Shown piece after piece: positions 32,203 through 42,131 of a stretch of 64,000 bases of DNA; positions within the stretch are counted from its first letter, which is position 1; every line of letters starts with the position of its first letter. Both the position numbers and the translations under genes were made by a program. The stretch is from assembly GCF_900631955.1 (NCBI RefSeq), contig NZ_UZWD01000049.1, positions 1 to 64,000 on the forward strand, given 5' to 3'. This DNA comes from Devosia equisanguinis. Its GTDB lineage: Bacteria; Pseudomonadota; Alphaproteobacteria; Rhizobiales; Devosiaceae. The notes beneath the pieces are model-generated. The model worked only from the letters and a program-made list of their open reading frames with translations, had not been told where the DNA came from and ran no database searches.

Positions 32203-33678
32203 TTACTGGAACGCCGTCTCCGCAAAGCTGCGCAGTTTGCGCGAATGCAGTCGCTCGGCCGGCTGGTCGCGCAGGATTTCCATGGCCCTGAGCCCCACCT
32301 GCAAATGCCGGTTGACCTGCGTGCGATAGAAGTCGGACGCCATGCCCGGCAGCTTCAGCTCGCCATGCAGCGGCTTGTCGGAGACGCAGAGCAGCGTGCC
32401 GTAAGGGACGCGGAAGCGAAAACCATTGGCGGCGATGGTCGCCGATTCCATATCCAGCGCCACAGCACGTGACTGGCTGAGCTGACGGGTGATCGCCGTC
32501 TGGTCCCAGAGCTCCCAATTGCGGTTGTCGAATGTCGCAACGGTGCCGGTGCGCATGATCTTCTTGGTTTCGATCCCCTCGGTCTGGGTGATCTCTTCCA
32601 CTGCCTGTTCCAGCGCCACCTGCACTTCGGCCAGTGCCGGAATGGGGACGGAAAGCGGCAGGTCGGCGTCGAGCACATGGTCCTCGCGCACATAGGCATG
32701 GGCCAGCACATAGTCGCCTAGCTCCTGCGAATTCCTGAGCCCGGCGCAGTGTCCCAGCATGATCCAGGCATGGGGGCGGAGTACCGCGATATGATCGGTA
32801 ATGGTCTTGGCGTTGGACGGGCCGACGCCGATATTGACCATGGTTATGCCTTTGCCGCGCTCGGCCACCAGATGATAGGCCGGCATTTGCGGCGTGCGCA
32901 CCGGCATCGTGCCCGAAACGCCGCCGCCGGTCAGCATATTGTCGGTCATCACATTGCCGGGCTCGACAAAGCGCTGATAGACCGAGTGCCCGTTCTTGAG
33001 GTGATCCTTGGCGATACGGCAGAACTCGTCGATGTAAAAAGCGTAGTTGGTGAAGATCACGAAGTTCTGGAAGTGCTCGGCGTCGGTGCCGGTATAGTGC
33101 GACAGGCGAAACAGCGAATAGTCCACGCGCGGCGCGGTAAAGGCCGAAAGCGGGTAGGGTCCCCCACGCGGCGGCACATAGGTGCCATTGGCGATTTCGT
33201 CGTCGGTGTTGCCCAGGTCGGGCGCGTCGAACAGGTCGCGTAGCGGAATGTCGAGCGCGTTGAGCGTGGCGCCGTCCACGTGCTGGCGCAGGCCCAGCGC
33301 GTAATGCAGCGGAATGGGTGTCTCCGATTCGCCCACATCGATGGTACCGCCGTGGTTCTTCAGAATCACTGCGAACTGCTCCTGCAGATAGCCCTTGAAC
33401 AGGTCCGGCGCGGTTACCGTGGTCCGGTAGATGCCCGGCGTGTGCAGATAACCATAGGGCAGGGTGCTCTCATGCTTGGAATAGCTGGTGGAGCGCACCT
33501 CGACCTGCGGGTAGAAGGCGCGCACCCGGCCCGGCGGGACGACGCCATCGGTCAGGCCCTCGAGATGGCCGCGGATAAAATCGCAATTGCGGTGATAGAT
33601 ATGGGCCACATGCGCCCAGGCTTCGGCCGGATCGGTGAAAGACTGCTTCTCAAGGCGGGGCGGCGTGAGGGTGGTCAT
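32203..33678 (-). CDS. amn: AMP nucleosidase
   Basis: A 491-residue enzyme that hydrolyses AMP to adenine and ribose 5-phosphate in purine turnover. The N-terminal AMP-nucleosidase-specific domain (about 1-190) is followed by the nucleoside-phosphorylase-like domain, with GKGITMVNIGVGPSNAKTITDHIAVLRPHAWIMLGHCAGLR and the Met-Glu-Ser nucleoside site in AVALDMESATIAANG. Length is standard. It is divergent from the ICMT-like gene with 169 bases between them and is followed, 51 bases on, by the coiled-coil gene. Confidence 0.95.
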   Translation of the reverse strand: MTTLTPPRLEKQSFTDPAEAWAHVAHIYHRNCDFIRGHLEGLTDGVVPPGRVRAFYPQVEVRSTSYSKHESTLPYGYLHTPGIYRTTVTAPDLFKGYLQEQFAVILKNHGGTIDVGESETPIPLHYALGLRQHVDGATLNALDIPLRDLFDAPDLGNTDDEIANGTYVPPRGGPYPLSAFTAPRVDYSLFRLSHYTGTDAEHFQNFVIFTNYAFYIDEFCRIAKDHLKNGHSVYQRFVEPGNVMTDNMLTGGGVSGTMPVRTPQMPAYHLVAERGKGITMVNIGVGPSNAKTITDHIAVLRPHAWIMLGHCAGLRNSQELGDYVLAHAYVREDHVLDADLPLSVPIPALAEVQVALEQAVEEITQTEGIETKKIMRTGTVATFDNRNWELWDQTAITRQLSQSRAVALDMESATIAANGFRFRVPYGTLLCVSDKPLHGELKLPGMASDFYRTQVNRHLQVGLRAMEILRDQPAERLHSRKLRSFAETAFQ

Positions 33679-33847
33679 GTATATCCTCTGGTCGCAGACC
33701 CGCGGCTCGGGCCTGCCTAGGCTAGGAATCGTCTTCGATGCAGCTCGACTATATCGCGATCAAGACAGTTTTGTTGAGCGGACATGCTAAGCCATGCATT
33801 GGCCTGTTGGCCACCAAGCCGGAAATAATCGCACAAGGGGGGAACTG

Positions 33848-34321
33848 ATGGAAAAGGACAATCCGGGACTGATCATGCCGCCGCCATTCTATCCGGCGCT
33901 GTCCTGGCTGGCAGCGCTCGGCCTGCAATGGCTTCACCCGCTGCATCTCATCCCGCCCTTCGGTTTGTCGAGCTGGGCCTTCTGGCTAGGGCTGCTTCTG
34001 GCTGTCGCGGGTTTTGCCGTCGTCAACCGGGCCATTGCGGCCTTCCAGGCGGCGGGCACCAATGTCATGCCCAGTCAGCCGACGCTGGTTGTGGTTTCGA
34101 CCGGCCCCTATCGGTTCAGCCGCAATCCCATCTATATCGGCTGTCTGATGCTGCATCTGGGCCTGACGCTGATGGCCGGGCTGAACTGGGGGCTGCCGCT
34201 ATTGCCGCTGGTTTTGGTGGCGTTTCACCTTCTCGCGGTGTTGCCTGAAGAGCGTTATCTGCAGCGCAAGTTCGGAGACAGCTATACGCGCTACCAGGCG
34301 GTGACGCGACGCTGGCTCTAG
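33848..34321 (+). CDS. ICMT/PEMT-like membrane methyltransferase
   Basis: A 157-residue membrane protein with about four helices and the C-terminal isoprenylcysteine carboxyl methyltransferase pattern: STGPYRFSRNPIYIGCLMLHLGLTLM, then EERYLQRKFGDSYTRYQAVTRRWL. Bacterial members methylate lipids or small substrates with S-adenosylmethionine; the substrate here is unknown. Start ATG 33848 lies behind AGGGGGGAACTG. It is a single gene, and the C-rich element and terminator at 34385-34518 follow it. Confidence 0.85.
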   Translation: MEKDNPGLIMPPPFYPALSWLAALGLQWLHPLHLIPPFGLSSWAFWLGLLLAVAGFAVVNRAIAAFQAAGTNVMPSQPTLVVVSTGPYRFSRNPIYIGCLMLHLGLTLMAGLNWGLPLLPLVLVAFHLLAVLPEERYLQRKFGDSYTRYQAVTRRWL

Positions 34322-34384
34322 CATTCTCACACTTCGGTGAACCGCTCTTTTCTCGCCGCAATTGCCCCCCATCTTCTGGTCAGT

Positions 34385-34518
34385 TCATCGGCATACGCAA
34401 GCGACCCATGCAACCGATGAGCGGGAGGCGGTCTGCCGCTTGTCCCCCAAGCCCTCAACAGCGCGGTGGACCGCTTCCCCCCAGCCGCCCGGCAGCAATG
34501 CCGAGGCGGCTTTTTGTT
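34385..34518 (+). ncRNA. Candidate C-rich small RNA or 3' UTR element
   Basis: Between the methyltransferase stop and the convergent DUF1176 gene there is a run of small hairpins with C-rich single strands: GCGG-TCTG-CCGC (34425-34440), GCTTG-TCCCC-CAAGC (34438-34452), GCGG-TGGA-CCGC (34463-34474), a bare TTCCCCCC, then a two-part terminator stem ending in TTTTTG. The pattern of exposed C tracts resembles anti-Shine-Dalgarno small RNAs of alphaproteobacteria. No promoter could be pinned down, so it may be a 3' UTR. Confidence 0.35.
34483..34518 (+). terminator. Terminator with bulged stem
   Basis: Outer stem AGCCGCC / GGCGGCT and inner stem CGGCA-GCAA-TGCCG with a single-base bulge, followed by TTTTTGTTATTTC. 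It acts on the plus strand and ends the methyltransferase or candidate small-RNA transcript; it overlaps the 3' end of the DUF1176 gene. Confidence 0.8.
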
Positions 34519-35131
34519 ATTTCTTCTGCTTGCCGGTGTAATCCAGCAAGGTCTCGGGATTGATTTCGCCGTCATAGCTGGCATCGACGTCGTAGCGCAC
34601 CAGCACGAATTCGCCCTCGCGAAACGCCCAGGTCCCCGAGGAACTGGCGTCGCCAATGCCGCGCCATTTCGAAAACGAGGTGATGGTCTTGGTTTCGGGA
34701 TCGAAATCGGAATTGACCAGCACCAGCGTGCTGCTCATGCCGATCACCGGAACCTCCAGCAACTTGCCCTCAAAGTCCTCATCCTCATATTGCGGGTCGA
34801 CCATGGGCATGGCGAAGGACAGTGGTGTCAGTCCCTCGAAATCGCGGTGAATATAGTAGGCGTGGTTGATGTTGTAGGCGCCGGCCATGCAGAACAGGCG
34901 GATGAGCGTAACTGTCTCTTCTTCGGCATCCGGGCTCCAGTCGGGCTTGTAGGTAAAGGTCCAGCTGGCGAAGTCCTCGCCTTCGGGGATGAAGCCGTCA
35001 TTGAGCGCGCACCATTCGCCGCCGGCCAGGGCATGCAGCGCCCGCGCCTGCTGTTCCAGCGACGCCTCTTCGGCGAGGGCGGGGCTGAGTGAAAGCGCCG
35101 CCAGCGGCAGCCAAAGCAATGGACGGATCAT
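34517..35131 (-). CDS. DUF1176-domain periplasmic protein
   Basis: A 204-residue exported protein with a signal peptide (about 1-20, ending SPALA). The mature part matches the DUF1176 layout in its second half: [22 protein letters not shown] (Cys-containing segment, about 73-94), [33 protein letters not shown] (about 138-170) and a Cys at about 41. No reaction is known. It is divergent from folD with 74 bases between starts. Confidence 0.8.
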   Translation of the reverse strand: MIRPLLWLPLAALSLSPALAEEASLEQQARALHALAGGEWCALNDGFIPEGEDFASWTFTYKPDWSPDAEEETVTLIRLFCMAGAYNINHAYYIHRDFEGLTPLSFAMPMVDPQYEDEDFEGKLLEVPVIGMSSTLVLVNSDFDPETKTITSFSKWRGIGDASSSGTWAFREGEFVLVRYDVDASYDGEINPETLLDYTGKQKK

Positions 35132-35205
35132 CCTCTATCCCTTATGTCGAAGCCGAAACGCGGGAGCGATTTCCCGCGCCTCCATTCAAGCAGATCGAGG
35201 CCGAT

Positions 35206-36108
35206 ATGACCGCAAAAATCATCGATGGCAAAGCATTCGCAGAGAATTTGCGCGGTCGCATTGCTGGCCATGTCGAGCGCCTCAAGGCCGAGCACGGCAT
35301 CACGCCTGGCCTCGCCGTGGTCATCGTGGGCGAAGACCCCGCCAGCCAGGTCTATGTCTCTTCCAAGGCCAAGCAGACTGCCGAAGTCGGCATGAACTCC
35401 TATAAGCACGAGCTGCCCGCCGACACGCCCGAGGCCGATCTGCTGGCGCTGGTTCACCAGCTCAATGCCGACCCGGCGGTGCACGGCATTCTGGTGCAGA
35501 TGCCAGTGCCCAGGCATATCGACGCCAACAAGGTCATCGAAGCCATCGACCCGGCCAAGGATGTCGACAGCTTTACTCCGGCCAATGTCGGCAAGGTGCA
35601 GATCGGGCTGCCGGGCCCGGTCTCCTGCACCCCGCTCGGCTGCCTGATGCTGCTGCGCGAGGAGCTTGGCTCCCTCGAGGGCAAGAACGCCGTCATCGTC
35701 GGGCGCTCCAACCTCGTCGGCAAGCCGATGATGCAGCTGCTGCTGCGCGACAATTGCACGGTGACCGTCGCCCATTCGCGGACCAAGGACCTGCCAGACG
35801 TGGTGCGCCGCGCCGATATCGTGGTGGCCGCCGTCGGCCGCCCGCAGATGATCAAGGGTGACTGGATCAAGCCGGGCGCCGTAGTGATCGATGTCGGTAT
35901 CAACCGCATCCCGGCCCCCGAAAAGGGCGAGGGCAAGACCCGTCTCGTCGGCGACGTCGATACCGCAGCCGCCGCTGAGGTCGCCGCCGCCATCACCCCT
36001 GTTCCGGGCGGCGTCGGCCCGATGACCATTGCCTGCCTCTTGGCAAACACCATCACGACCGCTTCGCTGATCAACGGCCTCACCCCGCCGAGCGACCTCA
36101 CCGCATGA
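35206..36108 (+). CDS. folD: Bifunctional methylene-THF dehydrogenase/cyclohydrolase FolD
   Basis: FolD interconverts methylene-, methenyl- and formyl-tetrahydrofolate with NADP. The protein has 300 residues, starting [22 protein letters not shown]. The catalytic Lys is in [14 protein letters not shown], the substrate motif is [15 protein letters not shown] (Ser replaces the Pro usually before Cys), and NADP binding is [16 protein letters not shown]. The long upstream open frame overlaps the divergent gene and is rejected. The stop overlaps the next gene (ATGA). It supports one-carbon supply for the MetH encoded 2 kb away. Confidence 0.97.
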   Translation: MTAKIIDGKAFAENLRGRIAGHVERLKAEHGITPGLAVVIVGEDPASQVYVSSKAKQTAEVGMNSYKHELPADTPEADLLALVHQLNADPAVHGILVQMPVPRHIDANKVIEAIDPAKDVDSFTPANVGKVQIGLPGPVSCTPLGCLMLLREELGSLEGKNAVIVGRSNLVGKPMMQLLLRDNCTVTVAHSRTKDLPDVVRRADIVVAAVGRPQMIKGDWIKPGAVVIDVGINRIPAPEKGEGKTRLVGDVDTAAAAEVAAAITPVPGGVGPMTIACLLANTITTASLINGLTPPSDLTA

Positions 36109-36653
36109 GCGCTGATCTGCACGATCCCGGCGGCAAGGTGCGCCTGCGCCTTGCCGAGGGGGTTCGCGGCGACGCCGTGATGAGCGCCGATGGTCGCTAT
36201 CGCCAGCTCATGCGGCGTTGGCTCGGCGAGACTTTTCCGGACCACTACATCCTTTTCATCGGCATGAACCCGTCCACCGCCGATGCCAGTGTCGACGATC
36301 CCACCTGTGCGCGCGAATGGACTTTCGCACGCCGGGAGGGTTTTTCGGCCATGGTCAAATGCAATGTCGGCGACTATCGCGCCACCGATCCGAAAATGCT
36401 TGTCGCGCCGGGGATCGAGGCCGTCTCACCGGCCAATCTGCCAGCCATCCGCCAAGCTGCATCGGGGGCAGGGCGGGTGGTGCTCTGCCATGGCAAGCTG
36501 AACAAGGCGTTGGCGCCGGCCGGGCGCGATCTGGTGGCTGCGCTGCGTGTCGATGGCGTGCCGCTCTGGTGTTTCGGCACCAATGCCGATGGCTCGCCCA
36601 AGCATCCGCTTTACCTGCGCGCCGACACGCCGTTGCTGCCGTTCCCGGATTAG
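36105..36653 (+). CDS. DUF1643 family protein
   Basis: A 182-residue cytosolic protein of the DUF1643 family: [21 protein letters not shown] near residue 48, [28 protein letters not shown], and [26 protein letters not shown] at the C terminus. The family has an alpha/beta layout resembling uracil-DNA glycosylase-like proteins, and its function is unknown. It is translationally coupled to folD. Confidence 0.86.
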   Translation: MSADLHDPGGKVRLRLAEGVRGDAVMSADGRYRQLMRRWLGETFPDHYILFIGMNPSTADASVDDPTCAREWTFARREGFSAMVKCNVGDYRATDPKMLVAPGIEAVSPANLPAIRQAASGAGRVVLCHGKLNKALAPAGRDLVAALRVDGVPLWCFGTNADGSPKHPLYLRADTPLLPFPD

Positions 36654-36656
36654 TGG

Positions 36657-37598
36657 CTAGGCCTTGGGTGTCCGGCCCAGTTTGCTCTCGATGATCGGCA
36701 GGACTCTCTCGGTCGCGGCTCGGCCTTCCTCGATAGCCTCGGCGGCGCGGTGGAAATCCATGAGTCCGATATCGACGACGCGCGGCAGGATCAGGGCATG
36801 CGGCGGCTCTCCGGCCAGCCGCGAGCGTGTGATGTGGTCCTGCATGATGTTGAGCGCATTGCCCAGCACATCGAAATAGCCTGGTGCCGCACCGCCATTG
36901 CCGAACAGCTTGAAGTTGGCCGCCTGGCTCGCCAGCGCCGTCGGCATGGTCTTGACCATTGACAGCCAATTGGTTGCTTTCTGCGCGTCCGTTTTATCAA
37001 CCGCATCAGGGGTGACCGCGATCTCGGGCAGCAGGCGGCGGCCCAGCAGATCTTCGTTGAGATTGACCGCGATGATGAAGTCGGCGCCCATGGCCCGGCA
37101 CAGCGATACTGGAACCGGGTTGACCAGCCCGCCATCCACGAGCCATTCCCCTTCCACATCCACCGGGCTGAAAATGCCCGGCATGGAGATCGAGGCGCGA
37201 ATGGCCCGGACCAGCTTGCCCTGCCGCAGCCAGACTTCCCTGCCAGTCGTCAGATCGGTGGCCACCGCGGCAAATGGCAGTTTGAGATCTTCGATTTGCG
37301 GCGCAATCTTGAGGCCACCCAGCCATTCGGCAATGCGTACGCCATCGACCAAGCCGCCGCCAAGAAAGCCTACATCGACCAGTGAGGCGACGATACGGCG
37401 GTCCGCTGATAGCGCCCAATCGCGCAGGGCGGCGTGGCGGCCGCTGGCATAAACGCCGCCGACCAATGCCCCCATCGAGGTGCCGGCGATGATATCGGGC
37501 TCGATGCCTGCTGCCACAAGCGCGTCAAGCACGCCCACATGCGCCCAGCCACGTGCGGCACCGCTTCCCAGGGCCAGTCCGATCTTTGGTTTGCGCAT
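36657..37598 (-). CDS. rssA: Patatin-like phospholipase (RssA type)
   Basis: A 313-residue patatin-family serine hydrolase. The oxyanion-hole Gly stretch GSGAARG is at 11-17, nucleophile Ser41 is in GTSMG, and the catalytic Asp155 is in WLVDGGL. There is no signal peptide, which fits RssA-like bacterial patatins thought to act on membrane lipids. It ends 3 bases from the convergent DUF1643 gene. Confidence 0.9.
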   Translation of the reverse strand: MRKPKIGLALGSGAARGWAHVGVLDALVAAGIEPDIIAGTSMGALVGGVYASGRHAALRDWALSADRRIVASLVDVGFLGGGLVDGVRIAEWLGGLKIAPQIEDLKLPFAAVATDLTTGREVWLRQGKLVRAIRASISMPGIFSPVDVEGEWLVDGGLVNPVPVSLCRAMGADFIIAVNLNEDLLGRRLLPEIAVTPDAVDKTDAQKATNWLSMVKTMPTALASQAANFKLFGNGGAAPGYFDVLGNALNIMQDHITRSRLAGEPPHALILPRVVDIGLMDFHRAAEAIEEGRAATERVLPIIESKLGRTPKA

Positions 37599-37641
37599 AA
37601 GGCTGTCCTCGATTCTGTTTCGGGGAGGATAGGCCGATGTC

Positions 37642-37986
37642 CTAGGACGCTCCAGCCAGATAGAACATGCGTGCCACAGTATGGTCGCGAAGCGCCTGTG
37701 CCGGCAGTTTTCCGGTCAGCGCCAACACCACTTGTTGTGGGTCCCGCACCGCGCTGGCGTCGACCACCACGCGTTTGAATGCTGGCCGCATGTCGCGACG
37801 GTGTTCTTCAAGCAGGTTGTAGAGCAGCGCCCGCACATCGGTCTGCCCCGCACAGGCCAGGCAGACATCGCCATCGTCATGCCCATGCCCGGAATTGGCC
37901 GGCAGCCGGATCAGTGCCGTGTCACTATCCAGCGGGACGAGTTGGCCCGGCTGGGTGATGAGGGTGACGGGGATTTGCTGCGTCAT
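37642..37986 (-). CDS. CobW-like fragment lacking the P-loop
   Basis: A 114-residue protein that aligns by eye with the middle of the COG0523/CobW GTPase domain: it opens IPVTLITQPG where CobW has the P-loop strand, but the GKT is absent. It retains a CLAC motif in place of CxCC, then TDVRALLYNLLEEHRRDMRPAFKRVVVDASAVRDPQQVVLAL, corresponding to the switch II/metal and TSGxADP segment. The start is ATG 37986. Since it has no frameshift or stop, it may be a functional metal-binding remnant rather than a pseudogene. It sits beside metH, which needs cobalamin. Confidence 0.6.
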   Translation of the reverse strand: MTQQIPVTLITQPGQLVPLDSDTALIRLPANSGHGHDDGDVCLACAGQTDVRALLYNLLEEHRRDMRPAFKRVVVDASAVRDPQQVVLALTGKLPAQALRDHTVARMFYLAGAS

Positions 37987-38066
37987 GACATTTGTCCTCA
38001 AGGCCCCCACCGGACTCTCCCTGATTACGGTGGCACTTTGTGCGCTCCACGGCCTCGGCTCCAGCG

Positions 38067-38098
38067 CTCCCTCCCCCTTCTACAGGGGGCGGGAGGCG
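38067..38098. repeat. Extragenic palindrome, family A
   Basis: CTCCC and CCCCC tracts face GGGGG and GGGAG around TTCTACA, the same motif as at 64-98, here 13 bases after the metH stop. It may also serve as the metH transcript end. Confidence 0.6.
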
Positions 38099-38110
38099 AA
38101 AGGGCCCTGC

Positions 38111-41100
38111 CTACTCCGCCGCCACCTTGCCCGGCATATAGTTCAAAATCGGCGCCAGCCAGCGTTCGACCTCTTCCACTTCCATGCCCTTGCGCTGGGC
38201 ATAGTCGATCACCTGGTCGCGCTCGACCTTGGCCACGCCGAAATAATAGGCGTCGGGATGGGCGAAATACAGTCCCGACACCGACGAGCCTGGCCACATG
38301 GCATAGCTCTCCGTCAGTTCCACGCCGACCGTGTTCTCCGCGTCCAGCAGGCGGAACAGCGTGGTCTTCTCGGTATGATCCGGCTGGGCCGGATAACCGG
38401 GCGCCGGGCGAATGCCCTGATAGGTTTCGGCGGCAAGCTCTTCGGGCGCCAATGTTTCGTCGGCGGCATAGGCCCAGAATTCGCGGCGCACGCGCTTGTG
38501 CATATATTCGGCCATGGCCTCGGCATAGCGGTCGGCCAGCGCCTTCACCAGAATGGACGAATAGTCGTCATTGGCCCGCTCGAAGCGCTCGGCAATGGCC
38601 ACTTCGCCCAGACCTGCGGTGACCACGAAGCCGCCGAGATAATCGGGCTTGCCGGTCTCGAGCGGCGCAACAAAGTCGGACAGCGCCATATTGGGCTTGC
38701 CGTCGCGCTTGGATAGTTGCTGGCGCAGGGTGAAGAAGGTCGCGAGTTCCTCGCTGCGATCCTCGCCGGTGAAGAGTTTTACGTCATCGCCCACCGCATT
38801 GGCCGGCCAGAACCCGACCACTGCCGAGGGTGCGAACCATTTTTCCTCGATGATCTGCTGAAGCATCTTCTGGGCGTCGGCCCACAAGGCGCGAGCGGCT
38901 TCGCCCTGCTTCTCATCCTCGAGAATGGCCGGATAGCGCCCCTTCAGCTCCCAGGTCTGGAAGAAGGGCGTCCAGTCGATATATTGGGCCAGCTCCGCCA
39001 GGTCGAAATCCTTGAACACCCTTGTGCCGAGGAATGTCGGCGCGGGCGGCGCATAGGCGGCCCAATCCGGCTTGAAAGCATTGGCCCGCGCGGATTCGAG
39101 CGGCAGGCGCTTTTTCTCCTGTTCGGCCCGCTCATGCGCCGCCGCTGCCTTGGCATATTCGGCGCGCACCTGGTCGATGAAGGTCACCTTGGTATCGTCC
39201 GAAAGCAGGTTGGACACAACACCCACCGCGCGGCTGGCATCGTTGACATAGACCGCCTGCCCACGGGCATAGCGCGGGTGAATTTTCACCGCCGTATGCA
39301 CGCGGCTGGTGGTCGCCCCACCGATCAGCAGCGGAATGTCGAAGCCTTCGCGCTCCATTTCAGAGGCGACATGCACCATCTCGTCCAGCGAGGGGGTGAT
39401 GAGGCCGGAGAGCCCGATGATGTCGACATTCTCCGCCTTTGCCGTTTCCAGGATTTTCTGGCTCGGCACCATGACGCCCAGGTCGATGATCTCGTAATTG
39501 TTGCAGGCCAGGACCACGCCGACGATATTCTTGCCGATATCGTGCACATCGCCCTTCACTGTCGCCATCAGCACCTTTCCGGCGCTTTGGCGGCCGCTGG
39601 CATCGCCATTGGCCAGCTTTTCTGCCTCCATGAACGGCATGAGATAGGCCACGGCCTGCTTCATCACGCGGGCCGACTTCACCACCTGCGGCAGGAACAT
39701 TTTGCCCGAGCCGAACAGGTCGCCGACCACGTTCATGCCCGCCATCAGCGGGCCTTCGATGACGTGCAGCGGCCGGTCATAGGCCAGCCGTGCTTCCTCG
39801 GTATCGGCCTCGATATATTCGGTCACGCCATTGACCAGCGCATGGCTGATGCGCTCGCCCACCGGCAGCTCGCGCCAGCTCAAATCCTTGGCCTTGCCGG
39901 CGCCGCCGCCCTGGCCCTTATAGCGCTCGGCCAACTCCAGCATGCGATCGGTGGAATCGGCACGGCGGTTGAGGATCACGTCCTCGCAGGCGTCGCGCAG
40001 TTCCTTGTCGATGCTTTCGTAAACCGCCAGTTGCCCGGCATTGACGATGCCCATGTCCATGCCATTCTGGATGGCATAGTAGAGGAAGACGGCGTGCATC
40101 GCCTCGCGCACCGGCTCATTGCCGCGGAACGAGAAGCTGAGGTTGGAGATGCCGCCCGAAATATGCACATGCGGCAGGTTCTGGGTGATCTCGCGGGTCG
40201 CCTCGATGAAGTCGACACCGTAGTTATTGTGTTCCTCGATGCCGGTCGCAACAGCGAAGACATTGGGGTCGAAAATGATGTCCTCAGGCGGGAAACCCAC
40301 CACTTCGGTCAGGATCTTGTAAGCGCGGGCGCAGATTTCGACCTTGCGCTGCTTGGTATCGGCCTGTCCGGTTTCGTCGAACGCCATGACCACAACGGCA
40401 GCACCATAGGCTTTCACCAGTTTGGCATGATGGATGAACTGCTCTTCGCCTTCCTTGAGCGAGATCGAGTTCACCAGCGCCTTGCCCTGCACGCATTTGA
40501 GGCCCGCCTCGATCACGTCCCATTTGGAACTGTCGATCATCAGCGGCACCTTGGCGATGTCGGGCTCGGCGGCAAGCAGGTTCAGATAGTCGATCATCAC
40601 CTGCTTGGAGTCGATCAGGCCCTCGTCCATATTGATGTCGATGATCTGGGCGCCATTGGCCACCTGGTCGCGCGCGACATCGAGCGCGGTCGTGTAGTCG
40701 CCGGCGGTGATCAGCTTCCTGAACTTGGCCGATCCGGTGACATTGGTGCGCTCGCCAATATTGACGAAGGGAATGTCCTTGGTCAGCGTAAACGGCTCCA
40801 GCCCGGCCAGCCGCAGCTTGCGCTCGATCTCCGGCACCTTGCGCGGCTGGTACTGTGCCGCCATTTCAGCGATGGCGCGGATATGATCGGGCGTCGAGCC
40901 GCAGCAGCCGCCGACAATGTTCAGCAAGCCGTCGCTGGCAAAGGCCTGCAGCTGCTGCGCCATCTGCTCGGGCGTTTCGTCATAGGCGCCCATTTCATTG
41001 GGCAGGCCGGCATTGGGATAGGCGCAGATGAAGGTATCGGCGACGCCCGAGAGTTCGGCAATGTGGTCGCGCATCAGGTCGGCGCCCAGCGCGCAATTGA

Positions 41101-41878
41101 GCCCGATGGTGATCGGCCTGGCGTGGCGGATCGAGTACCAGAAGGCGGTCGGCGTCTGGCCCGACAGGGTGCGCCCGGACAGGTCGGTAATGGTGCCCGA
41201 GATCATGATCGGCACGTCGATGCCGCGTTCCTCGAACAGCTTTTGCGCCGCGAATATGCCGGCCTTGGTATTGAGCGTATCGGTGATGGTTTCGAACAGC
41301 AGGAGGTCGGCGCCGGCATCGACCAGCCCGCGCACCGCCTCGCCATAGGCCTCGACCAGATCGTCGAAACTGATCGAGCGATGGCCGGGATTGTTGACGT
41401 CCGTGGACATGGACGAGGTCTTGGTCGTCGGTCCGAGGGCGCCGGCGACGAAGCGGCGGCGACCATCGGTCTGCTCGGCGCGCAGGGCGGCGCGGCGCGC
41501 TACCACCACGCCCTGATAATTGATGTCGTAAACCGCGCTTTCGCAGGCATAGTCGGCCTGCGCCACCGAGGTGCCGGAAAAGGTGTTGGTCTCGACGATA
41601 TCGGCACCGGCCATGTAATAGGCGTAGTGAATATCCTCGATCATGCGGGGTTCGGTGATCACCAGCAGATCGTTATTGCCCTTGAGCGGATGGCTCCAAT
41701 CCTTGAACCGCTCGCCGCGGAAATTCTCCTCCGTCAGCCCCAGCCGCTGGATCATGGTGCCCATGGCGCCGTCGAGAATGAGGATGCGCTCTTCCATGGC
41801 CTTGGCCAGGGCGGCGCGCACTTCCTGCCAATCGGGCAGAACAGGAGTTTCGGCGGTCGGGGCGGGGGAGGGGCTCAT
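38111..41878 (-). CDS. metH: Cobalamin-dependent methionine synthase MetH
   Basis: MetH methylates homocysteine to methionine using methylcobalamin and methyl-tetrahydrofolate. The 1255-residue protein is full-length: homocysteine domain with the zinc ligands [10 protein letters not shown] (about 320), pterin domain from [17 protein letters not shown]12 domain with the DVHDIGKN cobalt-ligand motif (about 776-783), and C-terminal SAM-reactivation domain with [15 protein letters not shown]. The start at 41878 follows GAGAGGA. It is single, preceded by a 16-bp palindrome and followed by a family A repeat. Confidence 0.98.
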   Translation of the reverse strand: MSPSPAPTAETPVLPDWQEVRAALAKAMEERILILDGAMGTMIQRLGLTEENFRGERFKDWSHPLKGNNDLLVITEPRMIEDIHYAYYMAGADIVETNTFSGTSVAQADYACESAVYDINYQGVVVARRAALRAEQTDGRRRFVAGALGPTTKTSSMSTDVNNPGHRSISFDDLVEAYGEAVRGLVDAGADLLLFETITDTLNTKAGIFAAQKLFEERGIDVPIMISGTITDLSGRTLSGQTPTAFWYSIRHARPITIGLNCALGADLMRDHIAELSGVADTFICAYPNAGLPNEMGAYDETPEQMAQQLQAFASDGLLNIVGGCCGSTPDHIRAIAEMAAQYQPRKVPEIERKLRLAGLEPFTLTKDIPFVNIGERTNVTGSAKFRKLITAGDYTTALDVARDQVANGAQIIDINMDEGLIDSKQVMIDYLNLLAAEPDIAKVPLMIDSSKWDVIEAGLKCVQGKALVNSISLKEGEEQFIHHAKLVKAYGAAVVVMAFDETGQADTKQRKVEICARAYKILTEVVGFPPEDIIFDPNVFAVATGIEEHNNYGVDFIEATREITQNLPHVHISGGISNLSFSFRGNEPVREAMHAVFLYYAIQNGMDMGIVNAGQLAVYESIDKELRDACEDVILNRRADSTDRMLELAERYKGQGGGAGKAKDLSWRELPVGERISHALVNGVTEYIEADTEEARLAYDRPLHVIEGPLMAGMNVVGDLFGSGKMFLPQVVKSARVMKQAVAYLMPFMEAEKLANGDASGRQSAGKVLMATVKGDVHDIGKNIVGVVLACNNYEIIDLGVMVPSQKILETAKAENVDIIGLSGLITPSLDEMVHVASEMEREGFDIPLLIGGATTSRVHTAVKIHPRYARGQAVYVNDASRAVGVVSNLLSDDTKVTFIDQVRAEYAKAAAAHERAEQEKKRLPLESARANAFKPDWAAYAPPAPTFLGTRVFKDFDLAELAQYIDWTPFFQTWELKGRYPAILEDEKQGEAARALWADAQKMLQQIIEEKWFAPSAVVGFWPANAVGDDVKLFTGEDRSEELATFFTLRQQLSKRDGKPNMALSDFVAPLETGKPDYLGGFVVTAGLGEVAIAERFERANDDYSSILVKALADRYAEAMAEYMHKRVRREFWAYAADETLAPEELAAETYQGIRPAPGYPAQPDHTEKTTLFRLLDAENTVGVELTESYAMWPGSSVSGLYFAHPDAYYFGVAKVERDQVIDYAQRKGMEVEEVERWLAPILNYMPGKVAAE

Positions 41879-41927
41879 TGCCGTCCTCTCTTTCTTAGGG
41901 GCAGGCGCGCGAAGGTGTCGACGCATC

Positions 41928-41947
41928 ACATAAAGATATCTTTATAT
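41928..41947. promoter_or_regulatory. Palindromic operator upstream of metH
   Basis: ATAAAGATATCTTTAT (41930-41945) is a perfect 16-bp palindrome, 52 bases before metH. Its AnnnAAGATATCTTnnnT form resembles sites of ArsR-family regulators of methionine and S-adenosylhomocysteine metabolism (SahR-type). No ArsR gene is in the window, so the regulator is inferred. Confidence 0.6.
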
Positions 41948-42131
41948 CAGTCAAGCGCCAAGCAATGATCTCTCGATGTCGGCGGCATTTGGCGAAAATG
42001 CTACCCGCCGCTGTAACCGCCCATTGGCCTTAACCTCCCCTAAACCGTAAAATTGTTCCTTTCTGTGAAAACCGGGCCATCCGCCTTATCGTCGCGCGCG
42101 AATAGTTGTGGTTTTGTAGAGAATTGCCCCT

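Noticed and set aside
38717..41968. 1083-codon open frame antisense to metH
   Set aside because: It mirrors metH codon structure (GC-rich third positions create long antisense frames), is rich in His/Arg/Gly/Ala, and has no recognisable domain or ribosome site.
42033..42049. CtrA-like sequence before rlpA (TTAA-N7-TAAA)
   Set aside because: One permuted half-site and no flagellar or cell-cycle context; too weak alone.
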